Below the pieces are notes generated by a model. The model was not told the DNA's origin and searched no databases. It saw nothing but the letters and a program-made list of their open reading frames with translations. A program made the position numbers and the translations under genes. 64,000 bases of DNA, from assembly GCA_965204395.1 (NCBI GenBank), contig OZ241987.1:2728001-2792000 (forward strand), written 5' to 3'. The stretch is from Bin87 sp965204395 (lineage in GTDB: Bacteria; Chloroflexota; Dehalococcoidia; Lucifugimonadales; UBA3495). Shown here piece by piece: positions 1 through 8,930 of the stretch (positions within the stretch are counted from its first letter, which is position 1; each line of letters opens with the position of its first letter).

Positions 1-447
1 ATGTCCGATTTGACACTAGCATTATTGCATAGGTGGCGTATGATTTCAAGAGAGCAATTTCCCGATGGTGGCCCAGACGATGAAGCCGGCCAACCGAGGA
101 AGGGGCGCTTTGACGCCGAGGCCTTTTACGCTGCGCTGGATGCCGAACGGAGATCACGGCGCTACACGTGGAAGCAGGTAGCAGAGGAAGCGCAGGTCAG
201 CGCATCAACGCTGACGAGGATGGCCCAGGGCAGGCGGCCCGATGTGGACAGCCTCGCGGCATTGGTGACCTGGGCCGGTTTGAACGCGGACAATTTCGTC
301 GGCCATAATCGTCCCACCCCCGAGCCGGGAACCTTGACGATGATTTCCACCTACCTCAAGGGCGACCCCCAATTGACCCCTGAGGCCGCGGAGGCCTTGG
401 ATCAGCTGGTGAAGGCGACCTACGAGCGCATGAGGAAGAAGGACTAA
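1..447 (+). CDS. XRE-type helix-turn-helix regulator
   Basis: DNA-binding protein of 148 residues. A helix-turn-helix of the XRE/Cro kind covers about residues 51-90 (the stretch around YTWKQVAEEA, SASTLTRMAQG and SLAALVTW). The window opens exactly on an ATG, so the true start could lie further left, or at the internal ATG near position 40. It is followed after 5 bases by an ImmA/IrrE-type peptidase gene. In known pairs of this kind the peptidase cleaves or inactivates the repressor, controlling mobile elements or stress responses. No toxic domain is visible. The pairing makes the role fairly clear, but the target genes are not visible here. Confidence 0.8.
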   Translation: MSDLTLALLHRWRMISREQFPDGGPDDEAGQPRKGRFDAEAFYAALDAERRSRRYTWKQVAEEAQVSASTLTRMAQGRRPDVDSLAALVTWAGLNADNFVGHNRPTPEPGTLTMISTYLKGDPQLTPEAAEALDQLVKATYERMRKKD

Positions 448-452
448 ACCCG

Positions 453-1016
453 GTGCGCAGGGGTTTCAAGACGGAGGCGAACGCCATCGCCCGTGAGGTA
501 AGGGGTGAGTTGGGGTTGGTTCCCGCCTCCCCCTTGGACGTGTGGCGTTTGGCGGAACACCTGGAAATCCCGGTGATCCCCCTGTCCAGTTTGCGTGAAA
601 ACGCGCCCTTGGCTGCAGAGCTCTTCCTGAACGACGGGCAGGGAATGTTTTCAGGGGTGACGGTTTTTCACGGCAATGAACGGACCATCGTATTCAATGA
701 TGGCCACGTTCCGGGGCGGCAGGCCAGCGACGTAGGCCACGAACTCGCTCACGGACTGTTGCTCCATCAGCCCGAGCCGGCGGTGGATGGGCGGGGTTGT
801 CGTTATTGGAACCGGGACGTGGAGGACGAAGCGAACTGGTTGAGCGGCGCCCTGCTCGTTCCCGAGGAAGCGGCCCTTTCCGTAGTCCGGCGTGGTTGGT
901 CCCTGGCGGTGGCGTCGACCCACTATGGCGTAACGCAGAGCATGATGAAGTTCCGGATCAATGTTACCGGCGCCATCAAGCGCGTTGGGAGAGCTGCGGC
1001 AAAAAGGGGTGATTGA
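453..1016 (+). CDS. ImmA/IrrE family metallopeptidase
   Basis: Zinc peptidase of 187 residues. The motif HELAH (H96, E97, H100) gives the catalytic glutamate and two zinc ligands, and E126 in DVEDEANW is the likely third ligand; this spacing and the following LLVP stretch are typical of the ImmA/IrrE (COG2856) family. Translation starts at a GTG 5 bases after the upstream XRE regulator, so the two are almost certainly co-transcribed. The known role of the family is cleavage of a partner repressor after a signal. Length is complete for the family. Only 37 bases separate it from the target duplication of the downstream ISAs1 element. Confidence 0.85.
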   Translation: MRRGFKTEANAIAREVRGELGLVPASPLDVWRLAEHLEIPVIPLSSLRENAPLAAELFLNDGQGMFSGVTVFHGNERTIVFNDGHVPGRQASDVGHELAHGLLLHQPEPAVDGRGCRYWNRDVEDEANWLSGALLVPEEAALSVVRRGWSLAVASTHYGVTQSMMKFRINVTGAIKRVGRAAAKRGD

Positions 1017-1572
1017 TCAACAAATAGTAACCTGCATTTGTCAAACTATCACGCTCTCCAGGCAGGGCAACCGCATTCTCCACGAAGGGTGTGGATTGGT
1101 AAGATTGAAGCAGAGCGTAAGAAGCTGAGTTGAGGGATAGGGTGGTGAAGATGGGTAGTAGTGAATGCGGCAGTTTGATGGAGCATTTCGGCCATTTGGA
1201 GGATCCCAGGCGGGACCAAGGCAAGCGGCATCAACTCCTGGACATCATCGCAATGACCATCTGCGCGGTTGTCGGGGGCGCCGAGGGTTGGGACGATGTG
1301 GAGTTGTTCGTCCAATGCAAGTACGATTGGTTCCAGAGATTTCTGGAACTGCCCCACGGGGTTCCCTGCTCTGACACCTTTGCGCGGGTATTCGCGGGTA
1401 TTGACCCGGAACAATTCCGAAACTGCTTCATGGACTGGGTGAACAGCGTCAGCCAGTTGACCCAAGGCGAGGTAATTGCCCTGGATGGCAAGACCTTACG
1501 GCGGTCCCACGACCGCCCTTCGGGGAAGGCGGCCATTCATATGGTCAGCGCCTGGGCTTCGGAGAACTCCCT

Positions 1573-1614
1573 GGTATTGGGTCAGGGGTATTGGGTCAGG
1601 GGTATTGGGTCAGG
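1573..1614 (+). repeat. 14-bp tandem repeat, three units
   Basis: The unit GGTATTGGGTCAGG occurs three times head to tail inside the ISAs1 transposase. One unit is ancestral, so 28 bp are extra and shift the frame. Confidence 0.95.
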
Positions 1615-1702
1615 TCAAAGTGGCGGAGAAATCCAATGAGATCACGGCCATACCTGAATTGCTCAATCTGCTGGATGTGTCCGGTTGCATCGTGACCATT
1701 GA

Positions 1703-1717
1703 TCCGCCTCCGGCGGA
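1703..1717. repeat. 15-bp palindromic element (copy 1)
   Basis: TCCGCCTCCGGCGGA, a member of the TCCGCC-TNN-GGCGGA family, inside the ISAs1 copy A transposase. Here the reading frame is kept. Confidence 0.75.
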
Positions 1718-1919
1718 CCAGAAAAAGCTGGCTCGGCAGATTGTGGGCCAGGAAGCCGATTACGTTCTGGCGGTGAAGGAAAACCAAGGGAAGTTGCTGG
1801 AGGATGTGGCCGACCTGTTTTCCTGCGGCCAGAGGACCGGATTTGCTGATATGCAGCACGATTTCTGCCGGACCGTGGGCAGTGGGCACGGACGCGTTGC
1901 AACCCGACGCTGTTGGACC

Positions 1920-1953
1920 ATCGACGACCCCGAGCAATCGACGACCCCGAGCA
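1920..1953 (+). repeat. 17-bp tandem duplication
   Basis: The unit ATCGACGACCCCGAGCA occurs twice head to tail. The added 17 bp restore the frame lost at the 14-bp repeat upstream. Confidence 0.95.
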
Positions 1954-2536
1954 GTTGTCCTACCTGGATACCCGAGGCGAGTGGCCTGGGTTGCGCAGCA
2001 TCGGGATGGTCACGGCGGAACGATGTCAAGGGGACCAGGTGTCGGTGGAAACCCGCTATTACATCTCCAGTCTGGAGTCGGACGCCCAGCGGTTCTTGCG
2101 GGCGACGCGCAGCCATTGGGGCATCGAGAACCGGCTCCATTGGGTGCTGGACGTGTCCTTCAGGGAAGACGAAAGCCGGGTAAGAACCGGCAACGCGCCG
2201 GAAAACCTGGCGTTAGTCCGACACATGGCTCTCAATCTGCTGCGCCAAGACCAGACCCGTAAAGCCTCGATCAAAGCCAAACGCAAATTGGCCGGCTGGG
2301 ACAATAACTACCTGCTATCCATCCTCTCCCATTAGAATGCGGTCGCCCTGGCTCTCCAGGGTAGATTGATGCCCGTGAAAATGCCGGCCTAATGTCGGTG
2401 AACAACAAATCGCCGGCCTAATGCTCCTGTAAATCGACAAAGGCTACACACCGAACGTACTTATCGCGCCTACAGGGTGGTGAGAGCAGCCATCCGGCTC
2501 CGGCCAAGCACAACCATCGCTGGGTCTGGATCTAAG

Positions 2537-3991
2537 CTAGACTTTACGCATTCTTAGAAAAGTAAAAGGACAGGGTAAGCTGGCCTGACCCAAACGTCAC
2601 TGAAGGTCCAGCCATGCACACCCTGCCCAATGCCATTGTACCGATACTCTCCCCCTTCGCAATTCTGTTCACCAACCCCACTTGGCAGAAGGCTCAACTC
2701 CTGCTGGTGGGCGCGATCCTGGCCACAGGTCAACGCACCGTGGCAGCAGCGCTGCGCGTCATGGGCCGCAGCGACCAGCGCGACTACGCCCGCTACCACG
2801 AGGTGCTCAATCGGGCGGTGTGGTCGTCCCGCGCGGTGGCCCGCGTCCTGCTCTTGCTTTTGCTCCAGCATCTGGATCGGGGCGACGGCCCCTTGGTCTT
2901 CGGCATCGACGAAACCCTGGAGCGGCGTCGGGGCGCTAAGATCAAAGCACGAGGCATCTACCGGGACGCGGTGCGTTCCAGCCGCCATCAACTGGTCAAG
3001 GCCAGTGGCCTGCGCTGGATCTCCCTGATGTGGCTGGGCCACGTGCCGTGGGCGGGACGCCACTGGGCGCTGCCGGTGCTCACGGTGCTGGCCCCTTCCT
3101 CTCGGTACTACCAGCAGCAGGGACGCCGGCACAAGAAGCTCACCGATTGGGCCCGGCAAATGGTCATTCAGCTGCGTCGCTGGCTGCCCCACCGGACTCT
3201 CGTGCTGGTGGGGGATAACGGCTACGCCGTGCTGGATCTGCTCCACTGCTGCCAATCCCTTCGTGAACCCGTTACCCTCATCGCCAGACTGCGCTTGGAC
3301 GCCGCTCTCTACGCGCCAGCGCCGCCTCGGCCGCCAGGTCAGAAAGGCCGGTCAGCCCTGAAAGGCCAGCGGCGACCGTCGCTGAAAACCATCCTGGACC
3401 AGGACCATGTGGCCTGGACCGTCGCCGCCGTGGCGTGGTACGACGGCACCATCCGCACGCTGGAACTTACCTCCCAAACCGCGGTCTGGTACAGCTCGGG
3501 CAAACCGGCGGTGACCATTCGCTGGGTGCTGGTCCGAGATCCCGAAGGCGCTTTCGATCCCCAAGCCCTCCTCTGCACCGACCCGTTGGCGAACCCGACC
3601 CAGATCCGGGAGTGGTTTGTCCTGCGCTGGCAACTCGAAGTCACCTTTCAGGAGGCGCGAACCCACCTGGGCATGGAGACCCAGCGCCAGTGGTCCGACT
3701 TGGCCATCGCCCGCACCACGCCCGCGCTGCTGGGCCTCTTCTCCTGGACCACCCTGGCCGCCCATTCGTTGCAAAAACAACATTCGATGACTCCGCGCAC
3801 CGCCGCTTGGTACGACAAACCATCGCCAACTTTCGTGGACGCCATCGCCCTGGTGCGTCGGCACCTCTGGCTGGCATCGGAAGATTTCTCACTGTCGGCC
3901 GGCAACCCCGACACGCAGGAATTCCCCGTCGCTCTGTACCGACGAATGGTGGACTCCCTCGCTTACGCCGCTTGAAATGCGGAAAGCCCAG
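2537..3991 (+). mobile_element. IS701-like insertion sequence, copy 1 (intact)
   Basis: About 1455 bp. The terminal inverted repeats are CTAGACTTTACGCATT on the left and the reverse of AATGCGGAAAGCCCAG on the right, 13 of 16 matching. Degenerate copies of the same element occur at 24937 and 30481, and comparison of the three fixes the ends to within a few bases. I see no clear target duplication. This copy carries the only uninterrupted transposase of the three and has no 15-bp palindromes. Confidence 0.85.
2614..3975 (+). CDS. IS701-like (IS4 superfamily) transposase
   Basis: DDE transposase of 453 residues. Likely catalytic positions are D99 in VFGIDETLERRRG, D201 in LVGDNGYAV and E342 or E347 in LRWQLEVTFQEART, the last segment resembling the YREK-like region of IS4/IS701 enzymes. 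The reading frame is open from start to the right inverted repeat, and the length suits the family. It could supply transposase to the two broken relatives in the window. The family assignment is from motif pattern only; IS4-group versus IS701 is not certain. Confidence 0.85.
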   Translation: MHTLPNAIVPILSPFAILFTNPTWQKAQLLLVGAILATGQRTVAAALRVMGRSDQRDYARYHEVLNRAVWSSRAVARVLLLLLLQHLDRGDGPLVFGIDETLERRRGAKIKARGIYRDAVRSSRHQLVKASGLRWISLMWLGHVPWAGRHWALPVLTVLAPSSRYYQQQGRRHKKLTDWARQMVIQLRRWLPHRTLVLVGDNGYAVLDLLHCCQSLREPVTLIARLRLDAALYAPAPPRPPGQKGRSALKGQRRPSLKTILDQDHVAWTVAAVAWYDGTIRTLELTSQTAVWYSSGKPAVTIRWVLVRDPEGAFDPQALLCTDPLANPTQIREWFVLRWQLEVTFQEARTHLGMETQRQWSDLAIARTTPALLGLFSWTTLAAHSLQKQHSMTPRTAAWYDKPSPTFVDAIALVRRHLWLASEDFSLSAGNPDTQEFPVALYRRMVDSLAYAA

Positions 3992-4413
3992 TTTGTGACA
4001 TCTGCCTTTTGTGGCAAAAAGACGTGCCATCGCCCCCATATCACCCAATTCCCCCAAAAACCCCCGGTTCAGACACCTCCGGCCCCGGTGACGCTTCCGC
4101 CTTGCTCTAACCCTTCCCCCATCCGTACCATATTACCCAACATCCCAATTCCAACCCGCCACCCTGGCCCGCCACAGCCGTCCCAATGCCCAACACCGCG
4201 AACCTCCCTCCCCCAAACCCGCTCATCTGCCCTCCAATACCGCTCAAACCGCCGCCAAAACCCTTCCCTCGGCCCCCATTCAGCCCCACGACCCGCCCAA
4301 TGCCCTACTGGAATTAGCGGAAATGAGAGGAAATGAGCGGGAAATCGACCTTTCCGTCCTTTCACCATGCAATTCCCTCACCATGCAATTCCCAACCGGG
4401 CTGCGTGAGCCGT
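3992..4413. other. Intergenic stretch, C-rich, no gene seen
   Basis: The plus strand here is strongly C-rich with many short CCC runs. No reading frame shows convincing coding character. The sequence near 4410-4430 (GAGCCGTTTTACGGCTC) can fold into a short hairpin just before the tmRNA promoter. Confidence 0.5.
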
Positions 4414-4443
4414 TTTACGGCTCCGAGCCGCGGGTGGTATCAT
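4414..4443 (+). promoter_or_regulatory. Probable sigma-70-type promoter of the tmRNA
   Basis: TTTACG and TATCAT hexamers are separated by 18 bases. The -10 lies 43 bases before the mature tmRNA 5' end, so a leader would be removed by RNase P. The match is moderate. Confidence 0.4.
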
Positions 4444-4486
4444 ATATGCATTCCACTGGCGATCATCGCCAACGTGGAGCACACGT

Positions 4487-4843
4487 GGGGACGCGTAGGT
4501 TCGACAGGTGCGTTCTCTGACGGATTGCAAGCCGAGGTTGCTGCTGCCCTCGCTAAAAACAGTGGCGAACAAGTAACTGGCGAACGTGAATTCGCTCTAG
4601 CCGCCTAGTCGCGGCTACGTCTGCCACCAGTAGGCCCGGAAGCCGGGAAGCGGACGTCCAATAATTCCGGGATGCTATCCCTGGTACGCCGATAGCGGGG
4701 GCCACAGATTTAATCGGCTGGCGGTTGCCAAATCCCGTCGGCGAGAGTTGGCAATCGCGAGACTAAACCGCCGAACAAGCTTGTAGCATATTCGCTCAGG
4801 GGAGTTTCTGGACGGGGAGTGCGACTCTCCCCCGTCTCCACCA
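4487..4843 (+). ncRNA. ssrA: Transfer-messenger RNA (tmRNA)
   Basis: Rescues stalled ribosomes by acting as tRNA and then as a short mRNA. The 5' end GGGGACGCGTAGGTTCGACAG and the 3' end with an acid-base-paired T arm and encoded CCA (ending CGTCTCCACCA) match the tmRNA consensus; GGGGACG pairs with CGTCTCC to form the 7-bp acceptor stem. The T loop reads GTGCGAC where most have GTTCGAC. The reading segment follows AACAAGTAACT and encodes GEREFALAA and then TAG (4579-4608), so translation probably resumes at GGC. The total of 357 nt is normal. The tag is very short and resembles the Dehalococcoides tag as I recall it. This is the clearest chromosomal core gene in the window. Confidence 0.93.
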
Positions 4844-4848
4844 TCCCG

Positions 4849-4995
4849 CCCAAATTCCCCATATGGGGTGGGCCATACATCGACGCCTTCCCGGTAATTC
4901 GTTGCTTGCAGGAGGGTGTGGAAGGCCTTCTTGGACCGGGATCCCACGACCTCGCGGTTTTCAAGATCCACGTAGATGCTGTGGAATACCGCCAT
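4849..4995 (-). pseudogene. Possible C-terminal remnant of a serine recombinase
   Basis: A reading frame of about 49 residues containing FHSIYVDLENREVVG and KAFHTLLQAT. The pattern resembles the last residues of large serine recombinases, which end with a strand reading -YVD..-.IV-...P-F. It ends against the tmRNA 3' end, a place where integrated elements are often found. No catalytic domain is present. The identification is weak. Confidence 0.25.
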
Positions 4996-5157
4996 GAGCG
5001 TGGGTGTCTATCACCTCGTAGTTGCCCCACAGCCAACGCCTAACTCTTCTGGGCGCGGAAGTGGTGGAATGCTCGCCGTTGGGCATTTAGGTAAAACCCC
5101 GTCCATCTGCTTCCGAACCTCTCTCGACTTAGCATAAAGGTGTTCTGAGAGCCGTTA

Positions 5158-6156
5158 CTAAAGGGCAGCCAAACCCGGGATTATCGTATCCCGGAAGGCG
5201 TCAACCTCGGCTCGCGGCATGTCGTAACCACCCTCCTGGGTATGGGTGGGGAAGATAAAGACGTGGTCGATGCCCGATTCGTCTCTGGCCCGCTGCAACC
5301 TGGACAGGCACTCCTCAGGTGTGCCGAACAGACCGAAGGCATCGCATATTTTCGCCGCTTGGGTGTCGCTGATATCCTCGGGAACAAAATCGTTGCCCAG
5401 GTCGATGCCGGCCTCGCGCAACCAGACGAGGTTGGAATCGCTGGGGTATTTGAGGTACGGTTGGCCGGGCCGAAACCATTGCTGGGGAAAACGGCGGGCG
5501 GCCGGGCCATCGTCCGACACGGTCGTCGGGGTGATGAAGATCGTCTGAAAACCGTCAAGTTTGCGTCCGGCCCGCTCTGCTCCGATTTCCAGCCGCCGGC
5601 GGACTGCCTCCGCAGCTTTAGGATGCAGGCCGACCAGCAACAGGGCCCCGTCGGCGACTTCACCGGCCAACTCCACCATCCTGGGACCGGCGGCGGTCAT
5701 AAACACAGGGGTCGGACGGTCGCTCAAATTGCGGAGATGGGTTTGCACGCCGTTGAATTCCACGCGCTCGCCCCGTAGAAGGCTGCGAATGGTGATGACG
5801 GCCCTGCGCATGGCTTCGACCGTGGCGCGCGGCCGGCCGATATTGCCGACTGCGAGGTAGCCGGGAGCTATGGTCAGGCGCACACGCTCCGGCGCGATCT
5901 CCTCCAACGAATGTGCCAGCGACGCCAGCACCATCGAGTGGCGGGTGACCGGATTCGAGGTCGCCGGGTAAAGGGTCAGGCGGGAGGTGCGCTCGGCGGC
6001 CAGGGCCAGAGTCAGGAAAACGTCCCGCCCGCTATGCTGATGATCGTGGACGCCAACCCCAGAAAACCCGGCAGCCTCACATCCCGCGATGAAATCGGCA
6101 GTCTCCTGGATCGGCAAGCCGACGGGCACCCTGATATCCACTTTCATCGGGCGCAC
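5158..6156 (-). CDS. LLM-class flavin/F420-dependent oxidoreductase
   Basis: A luciferase-like TIM-barrel oxidoreductase of 332 residues, of the group related to methylenetetrahydromethanopterin reductase. Family features are the N-terminal strand KVDIRVPVG, the segment GVGVHDHQHSGRDVFLTLALAA, the substrate/cofactor loop PATSNPVTRH and PVFMTAAGPRMVELAGEVADGALL. The start is a GTG directly abutting the stop of the upstream substrate-binding gene; an ATG three codons in is an alternative. The substrate is unknown, but such enzymes are expanded in SAR202-type Chloroflexota, where they are thought to act on recalcitrant organics or sulfonates. Coupling to an uptake-type binding protein suggests a catabolic role. 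Confidence 0.85.
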   Translation of the reverse strand: MRPMKVDIRVPVGLPIQETADFIAGCEAAGFSGVGVHDHQHSGRDVFLTLALAAERTSRLTLYPATSNPVTRHSMVLASLAHSLEEIAPERVRLTIAPGYLAVGNIGRPRATVEAMRRAVITIRSLLRGERVEFNGVQTHLRNLSDRPTPVFMTAAGPRMVELAGEVADGALLLVGLHPKAAEAVRRRLEIGAERAGRKLDGFQTIFITPTTVSDDGPAARRFPQQWFRPGQPYLKYPSDSNLVWLREAGIDLGNDFVPEDISDTQAAKICDAFGLFGTPEECLSRLQRARDESGIDHVFIFPTHTQEGGYDMPRAEVDAFRDTIIPGLAAL

Positions 6157-7083
6157 CTACCATCCATACCAAAGGTGGGCGAATCGGATGGCCACGACTT
6201 GCTCGTAGGCAACGTGCCCAGCAAGCAGACCGATGTCACCGCAGAACTGGTTCAGAGCGGCTACCGAGTTTCGGGTAATTTCTGCGGAGAAATAAGGAGC
6301 ATCTCGTCGGACCAAGTCCTCGATCAACTCAGTTTCGTGCGGTGGGAACAGGCGTTGACCAACCGGTAGCGCCAGAGACGGGTCGGCCCGCAGGGCCTGT
6401 TGGGCCGCGACGATCGCGCTCACCGCTCCCGCCGCCGCCGCAGGGGATTCCTCGATCAGTCGGTCAGTGGTGACCAGTGCGGCGAAGGTGAAGTCCCTGG
6501 CTGCCGGCGGGCCCAATCCTCGCCGCGGATCAAGCACCACGCTTCCTATCCCGCTCCGCACTGCCACTTCGGCCCCCATCGCATTGGCCCAAAAGCCGTC
6601 GATGATCCCTTCCTCCAGGGCTCGGGCGGCATGGACACCGAAGGATACGCCGGCGTCCTCGCTGCCGGGCACCGGCGCCAGCGTCACACCATCCCGAACG
6701 GGGTCCACGCCGGCTTCCACCAGCAATTGACGTAAAGCAACGTCGGGACCGGGCGCGGCTCCGATACGCAGCCCCTTGATGGCCGCAGTTTCCCCCGGTT
6801 GGATGCCCAGGTCCGACCGCAGCACCAGCAACCAGAACGTATGCTGGGACAGAGCAGCCAGCAGCGTTGCGCCTTCCCAGTTGGGGAAAGCCGACAGCGT
6901 GGCATGAGCGGGACCAGCCACGAAATCGACGCGTCGGTCCCGCAACGCTGCCATAGCTCTGCCCACGGGGAAGATCATCTCCAACTCCGCGTCCATTCCC
7001 TGGGCTTCGAAAAACCCCAGCTCTATGGCGGCCACCGCCGGAAAGTAGGAGTTGGAAACGAGATCGGGTACCGCGATGCGCAT
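6157..7083 (-). CDS. NMT1/THI5-like substrate-binding protein
   Basis: Periplasmic binding protein fold of ABC uptake systems for sulfonates, thiamine precursors or similar small molecules. Seen: MRIAVPDLVSNSYFPAVAAIELGFFEAQGMDAEL near the N terminus, then GRRVDFVAGPAHATLSAFP-like and GLRIGAAPGPDVALRQLL segments. I chose the ATG at 7083 because AGGAG lies about 7 bases upstream and the family starts here; the frame is open up to 7245 but that extension looks non-coding. No signal peptide is obvious, and no permease or ATPase lies nearby, so it may act as a cytoplasmic ligand binder or with a distant transporter. It is followed without a gap by the oxidoreductase gene. Confidence 0.8.
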   Translation of the reverse strand: MRIAVPDLVSNSYFPAVAAIELGFFEAQGMDAELEMIFPVGRAMAALRDRRVDFVAGPAHATLSAFPNWEGATLLAALSQHTFWLLVLRSDLGIQPGETAAIKGLRIGAAPGPDVALRQLLVEAGVDPVRDGVTLAPVPGSEDAGVSFGVHAARALEEGIIDGFWANAMGAEVAVRSGIGSVVLDPRRGLGPPAARDFTFAALVTTDRLIEESPAAAAGAVSAIVAAQQALRADPSLALPVGQRLFPPHETELIEDLVRRDAPYFSAEITRNSVAALNQFCGDIGLLAGHVAYEQVVAIRFAHLWYGW

Positions 7084-7312
7084 TCGAGTCGGCTCCTGGT
7101 TGCTGGGCAGGGTATGGTGGCCCGAAGTTCGGCAGAGTTTACCACCGGACTCGCATCCCGTATCTTGCGTATGTCGCTGGCGTATCAGCGGAATAGACAA
7201 CCCTCGGTAAAGGTTAGATGCCAGGTCATCACTGTTGAATTCCATGGCAACTGAGTCGTCCGGTCAGAGTCCTTGATGTGTGGCATTGGTAGACCGGTGA
7301 ACAGGGGACATC

Positions 7313-7411
7313 ATGCGCAAGTGGGATCAGGGCAACATACCCCATCAACATCATCCCACCTACTCGGACAGTGGGCACGTGCTGCTACCCGACAATGGTA
7401 GCTACCGATGA
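7313..7411 (+). pseudogene. Short arylsulfotransferase-like fragment
   Basis: A 32-codon open frame reading MRKWDQGNIPHQHHP and then YSDSGHVLLPDNGSYR. This matches the pattern of aryl-sulfate sulfotransferase or PQQ-like blades (H-H...NG-LLLFDNG). It is far too short to be a working enzyme. The rest of the 477-base gap from 7084 to 7560 shows no other gene. Confidence 0.4.
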
Positions 7412-7560
7412 GCCTTGGGCAGGGTAAGCAGGAAGGCGACCCGGATTTACGAAACCGCGTACCAGCAGATAGACTACCTCACAGCCCAGCGACCGAACGG
7501 GCGGCAATCCGGCGCAACTGAACAGCGCAGTTTCCCAACCGCAGCACGGAGTTTGACATC

Positions 7561-7974
7561 ATGTACAACAAGCCCATGATCAGCCTGGAACAGGCCCAGA
7601 ACGCCATCACGGCCATGATCGCTGACTACAACCGGGACACTGATCGACGCAAGGTCGACATGGCCGTGGTGGACGATGCCGGAAACCTGCTGGCCTACGC
7701 CCGCATGGACCGCTGCCTGAGGCCTACGTTGGCAATTCGCAAGGCCTATACTTCGGCGGTGCGCTCCATGGACACTGCCGCGTTCGCCGAACAACTCAGC
7801 AGCACGGGCCGGACCCTTGAGTCCTTCGGGGATCCCCAATTGGTAGCGATACCCGGCGGAGTCGCCGTCTTCCACGACGGGGCAGTAGTAGGCGCCATCG
7901 GCGTGGGAGGCCTGCCCAGCGGATTCGACGACGAGGCCATCGCCAAAGCGGGAGTTGCAGCCCTGGGCATCTAA
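7561..7974 (+). CDS. GlcG/HbpS-family protein (DUF336)
   Basis: A protein of 137 residues covering the whole GlcG/HbpS fold. Diagnostic segments are VDMAVVDDAGNLLAYARMDRC, AIRKAYTSAV and the GGVAVFHDGAVVGAIGVGGLPSG loop, ending DDEAIAKAGVAAL. Family members bind haem or small organic ligands or act in glycolate, diol or corrinoid metabolism; the exact role is not predictable here. A second ATG five codons in (7576) is an alternative start. It stands alone on the plus strand. Confidence 0.8.
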   Translation: MYNKPMISLEQAQNAITAMIADYNRDTDRRKVDMAVVDDAGNLLAYARMDRCLRPTLAIRKAYTSAVRSMDTAAFAEQLSSTGRTLESFGDPQLVAIPGGVAVFHDGAVVGAIGVGGLPSGFDDEAIAKAGVAALGI

Positions 7975-8341
7975 CGGCGGCGGCGTTCACGACAGAAACG
8001 TGCTGGCGTCTCAACGGCGACGATCGACTGGGGGCTCTGCATCCGGGGCATCGCAACGAACTTCGCTGGCCTTCATCCCTGCCAATATAAGGCCGAGTGA
8101 TTGCTGTACAGCGCCAGTGGTGGGTTTTCAGTCGCGGGTGGGGGTTCGATGCACGTCGGTCCCGTGATGTTCACAACCGTCGCCGTAACTTCCAGTTGGC
8201 GCGTGATGTTGGTTTCGTCGTAGGGCAGGTTCCGGCAGGTCAGTTCCGCGCTGTCGTGCCCCGTTGGTCCGCTGGCGCCGACCATGGTGAAATCACCGCT
8301 GTTGGAGCCGCCGATTCGCGTCCCACGGATGCCAAAGCCCG

Positions 8342-8921
8342 ACCGTTACCTGCCGCACCCCGCCGGCGATCCTGTCGCAGGCCAGCCGGTTCGAGACGCA
8401 GCTCCGTTTCACGATGTTCTCCAGATCAGCTACCAGATTCGCCGTCCCCCACACCGGGTACACTCCCTTCCGCCTGGCCAGGTTCCCGGTGGCCACATTG
8501 GGATCCATGTCCGGGAACACCAGCACCGGAATCACGAACGGGTCGCGGGCAGTTTTGGCGCGAGAAGCTTCACCGGAGAGATCGTACGGAACATATCCGA
8601 GGTTCCACAGACCCCCAGTCGCGTCTCGCCGGGGAAACCTGCTACGGAAAGGGAAACCGACTCATCCCCCACGGGGTTGATGCCCGACGTGTCGTTGACC
8701 ACGCCCAGGTCGATCAGCCCGTCGGTTACCGGCCGTACCCCGCCGGCGATCCGGCCCCAGGCCAACCGGTCCGCGACGCTCCTACGTTTCGCGATGTTCT
8801 CCAGATCAACTACCAGATTCGCTGTCCCCCACACCGGGTACACTGCCTTTCGCTCGGCCAGGTTCCCGATGGCCACATTGGGATCCATGTTCGGGAACAC
8901 GAGCACCGGGATCACGAACGG
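8342..8921. repeat. Imperfect direct repeat of about 200 bp (8342-8545 and 8728-8921)
   Basis: Two diverged copies of the same part of the NERD gene. Both contain the shared block CCCCACACCGGGTACACT and end with CACGAACGGGT. The segment GGGCAGTTTTGGCGCGAG also occurs after each copy, at about 8548 and 9191, the second time displaced by the inserted element. Confidence 0.8.
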
Positions 8922-8930
8922 GTTGTTGGC

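Larger units (their letters stand above)
1130..2335 (+). pseudogene. ISAs1-family transposase, frame-disrupted
   Basis: DDE transposase of the ISAs1 type, recognisable by the DPRRDQGKRH start, the DGKTLRRS catalytic segment near 1480-1500, the EADYVLAVKENQG segment near 1750-1790 and the SHWGIENRLHW tail. The reading frame shifts at a triplicated 14-bp unit (1573-1614), runs in the +1-shifted frame for about 300 bp, and returns to the original frame after a duplicated 17-bp unit (1920-1953). The extra 28 and 17 bp sum to 45, so the ends are in register but the middle is not. A 15-bp palindrome at 1703-1717 lies where relatives read DAMGCQK; here the residues are DPPPADQ. Compare with the copy at 27225. 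Confidence 0.85.
1062..2351 (+). mobile_element. ISAs1-family insertion sequence, copy A
   Basis: The ends are imperfect inverted repeats of about 18 bp (outer bases GCAGGGCAACCGCATTCT on the left, matching the reverse of AGAATGCGGTCGCCCTG on the right). The same 8 bp, CTCTCCAG, flank both sides (1054-1061 and 2352-2359), which is a target-site duplication. It is 1290 bp, 46 bp longer than copy B at 27142; 45 bp of this come from two internal tandem duplications. The transposase is broken, so the element is not autonomous now. Confidence 0.9.

Noticed and set aside
4069..4368. A 99-codon glycine-rich minus-strand frame
   Set aside because: It only mirrors the C-rich intergenic stretch, with no start signal or family pattern.
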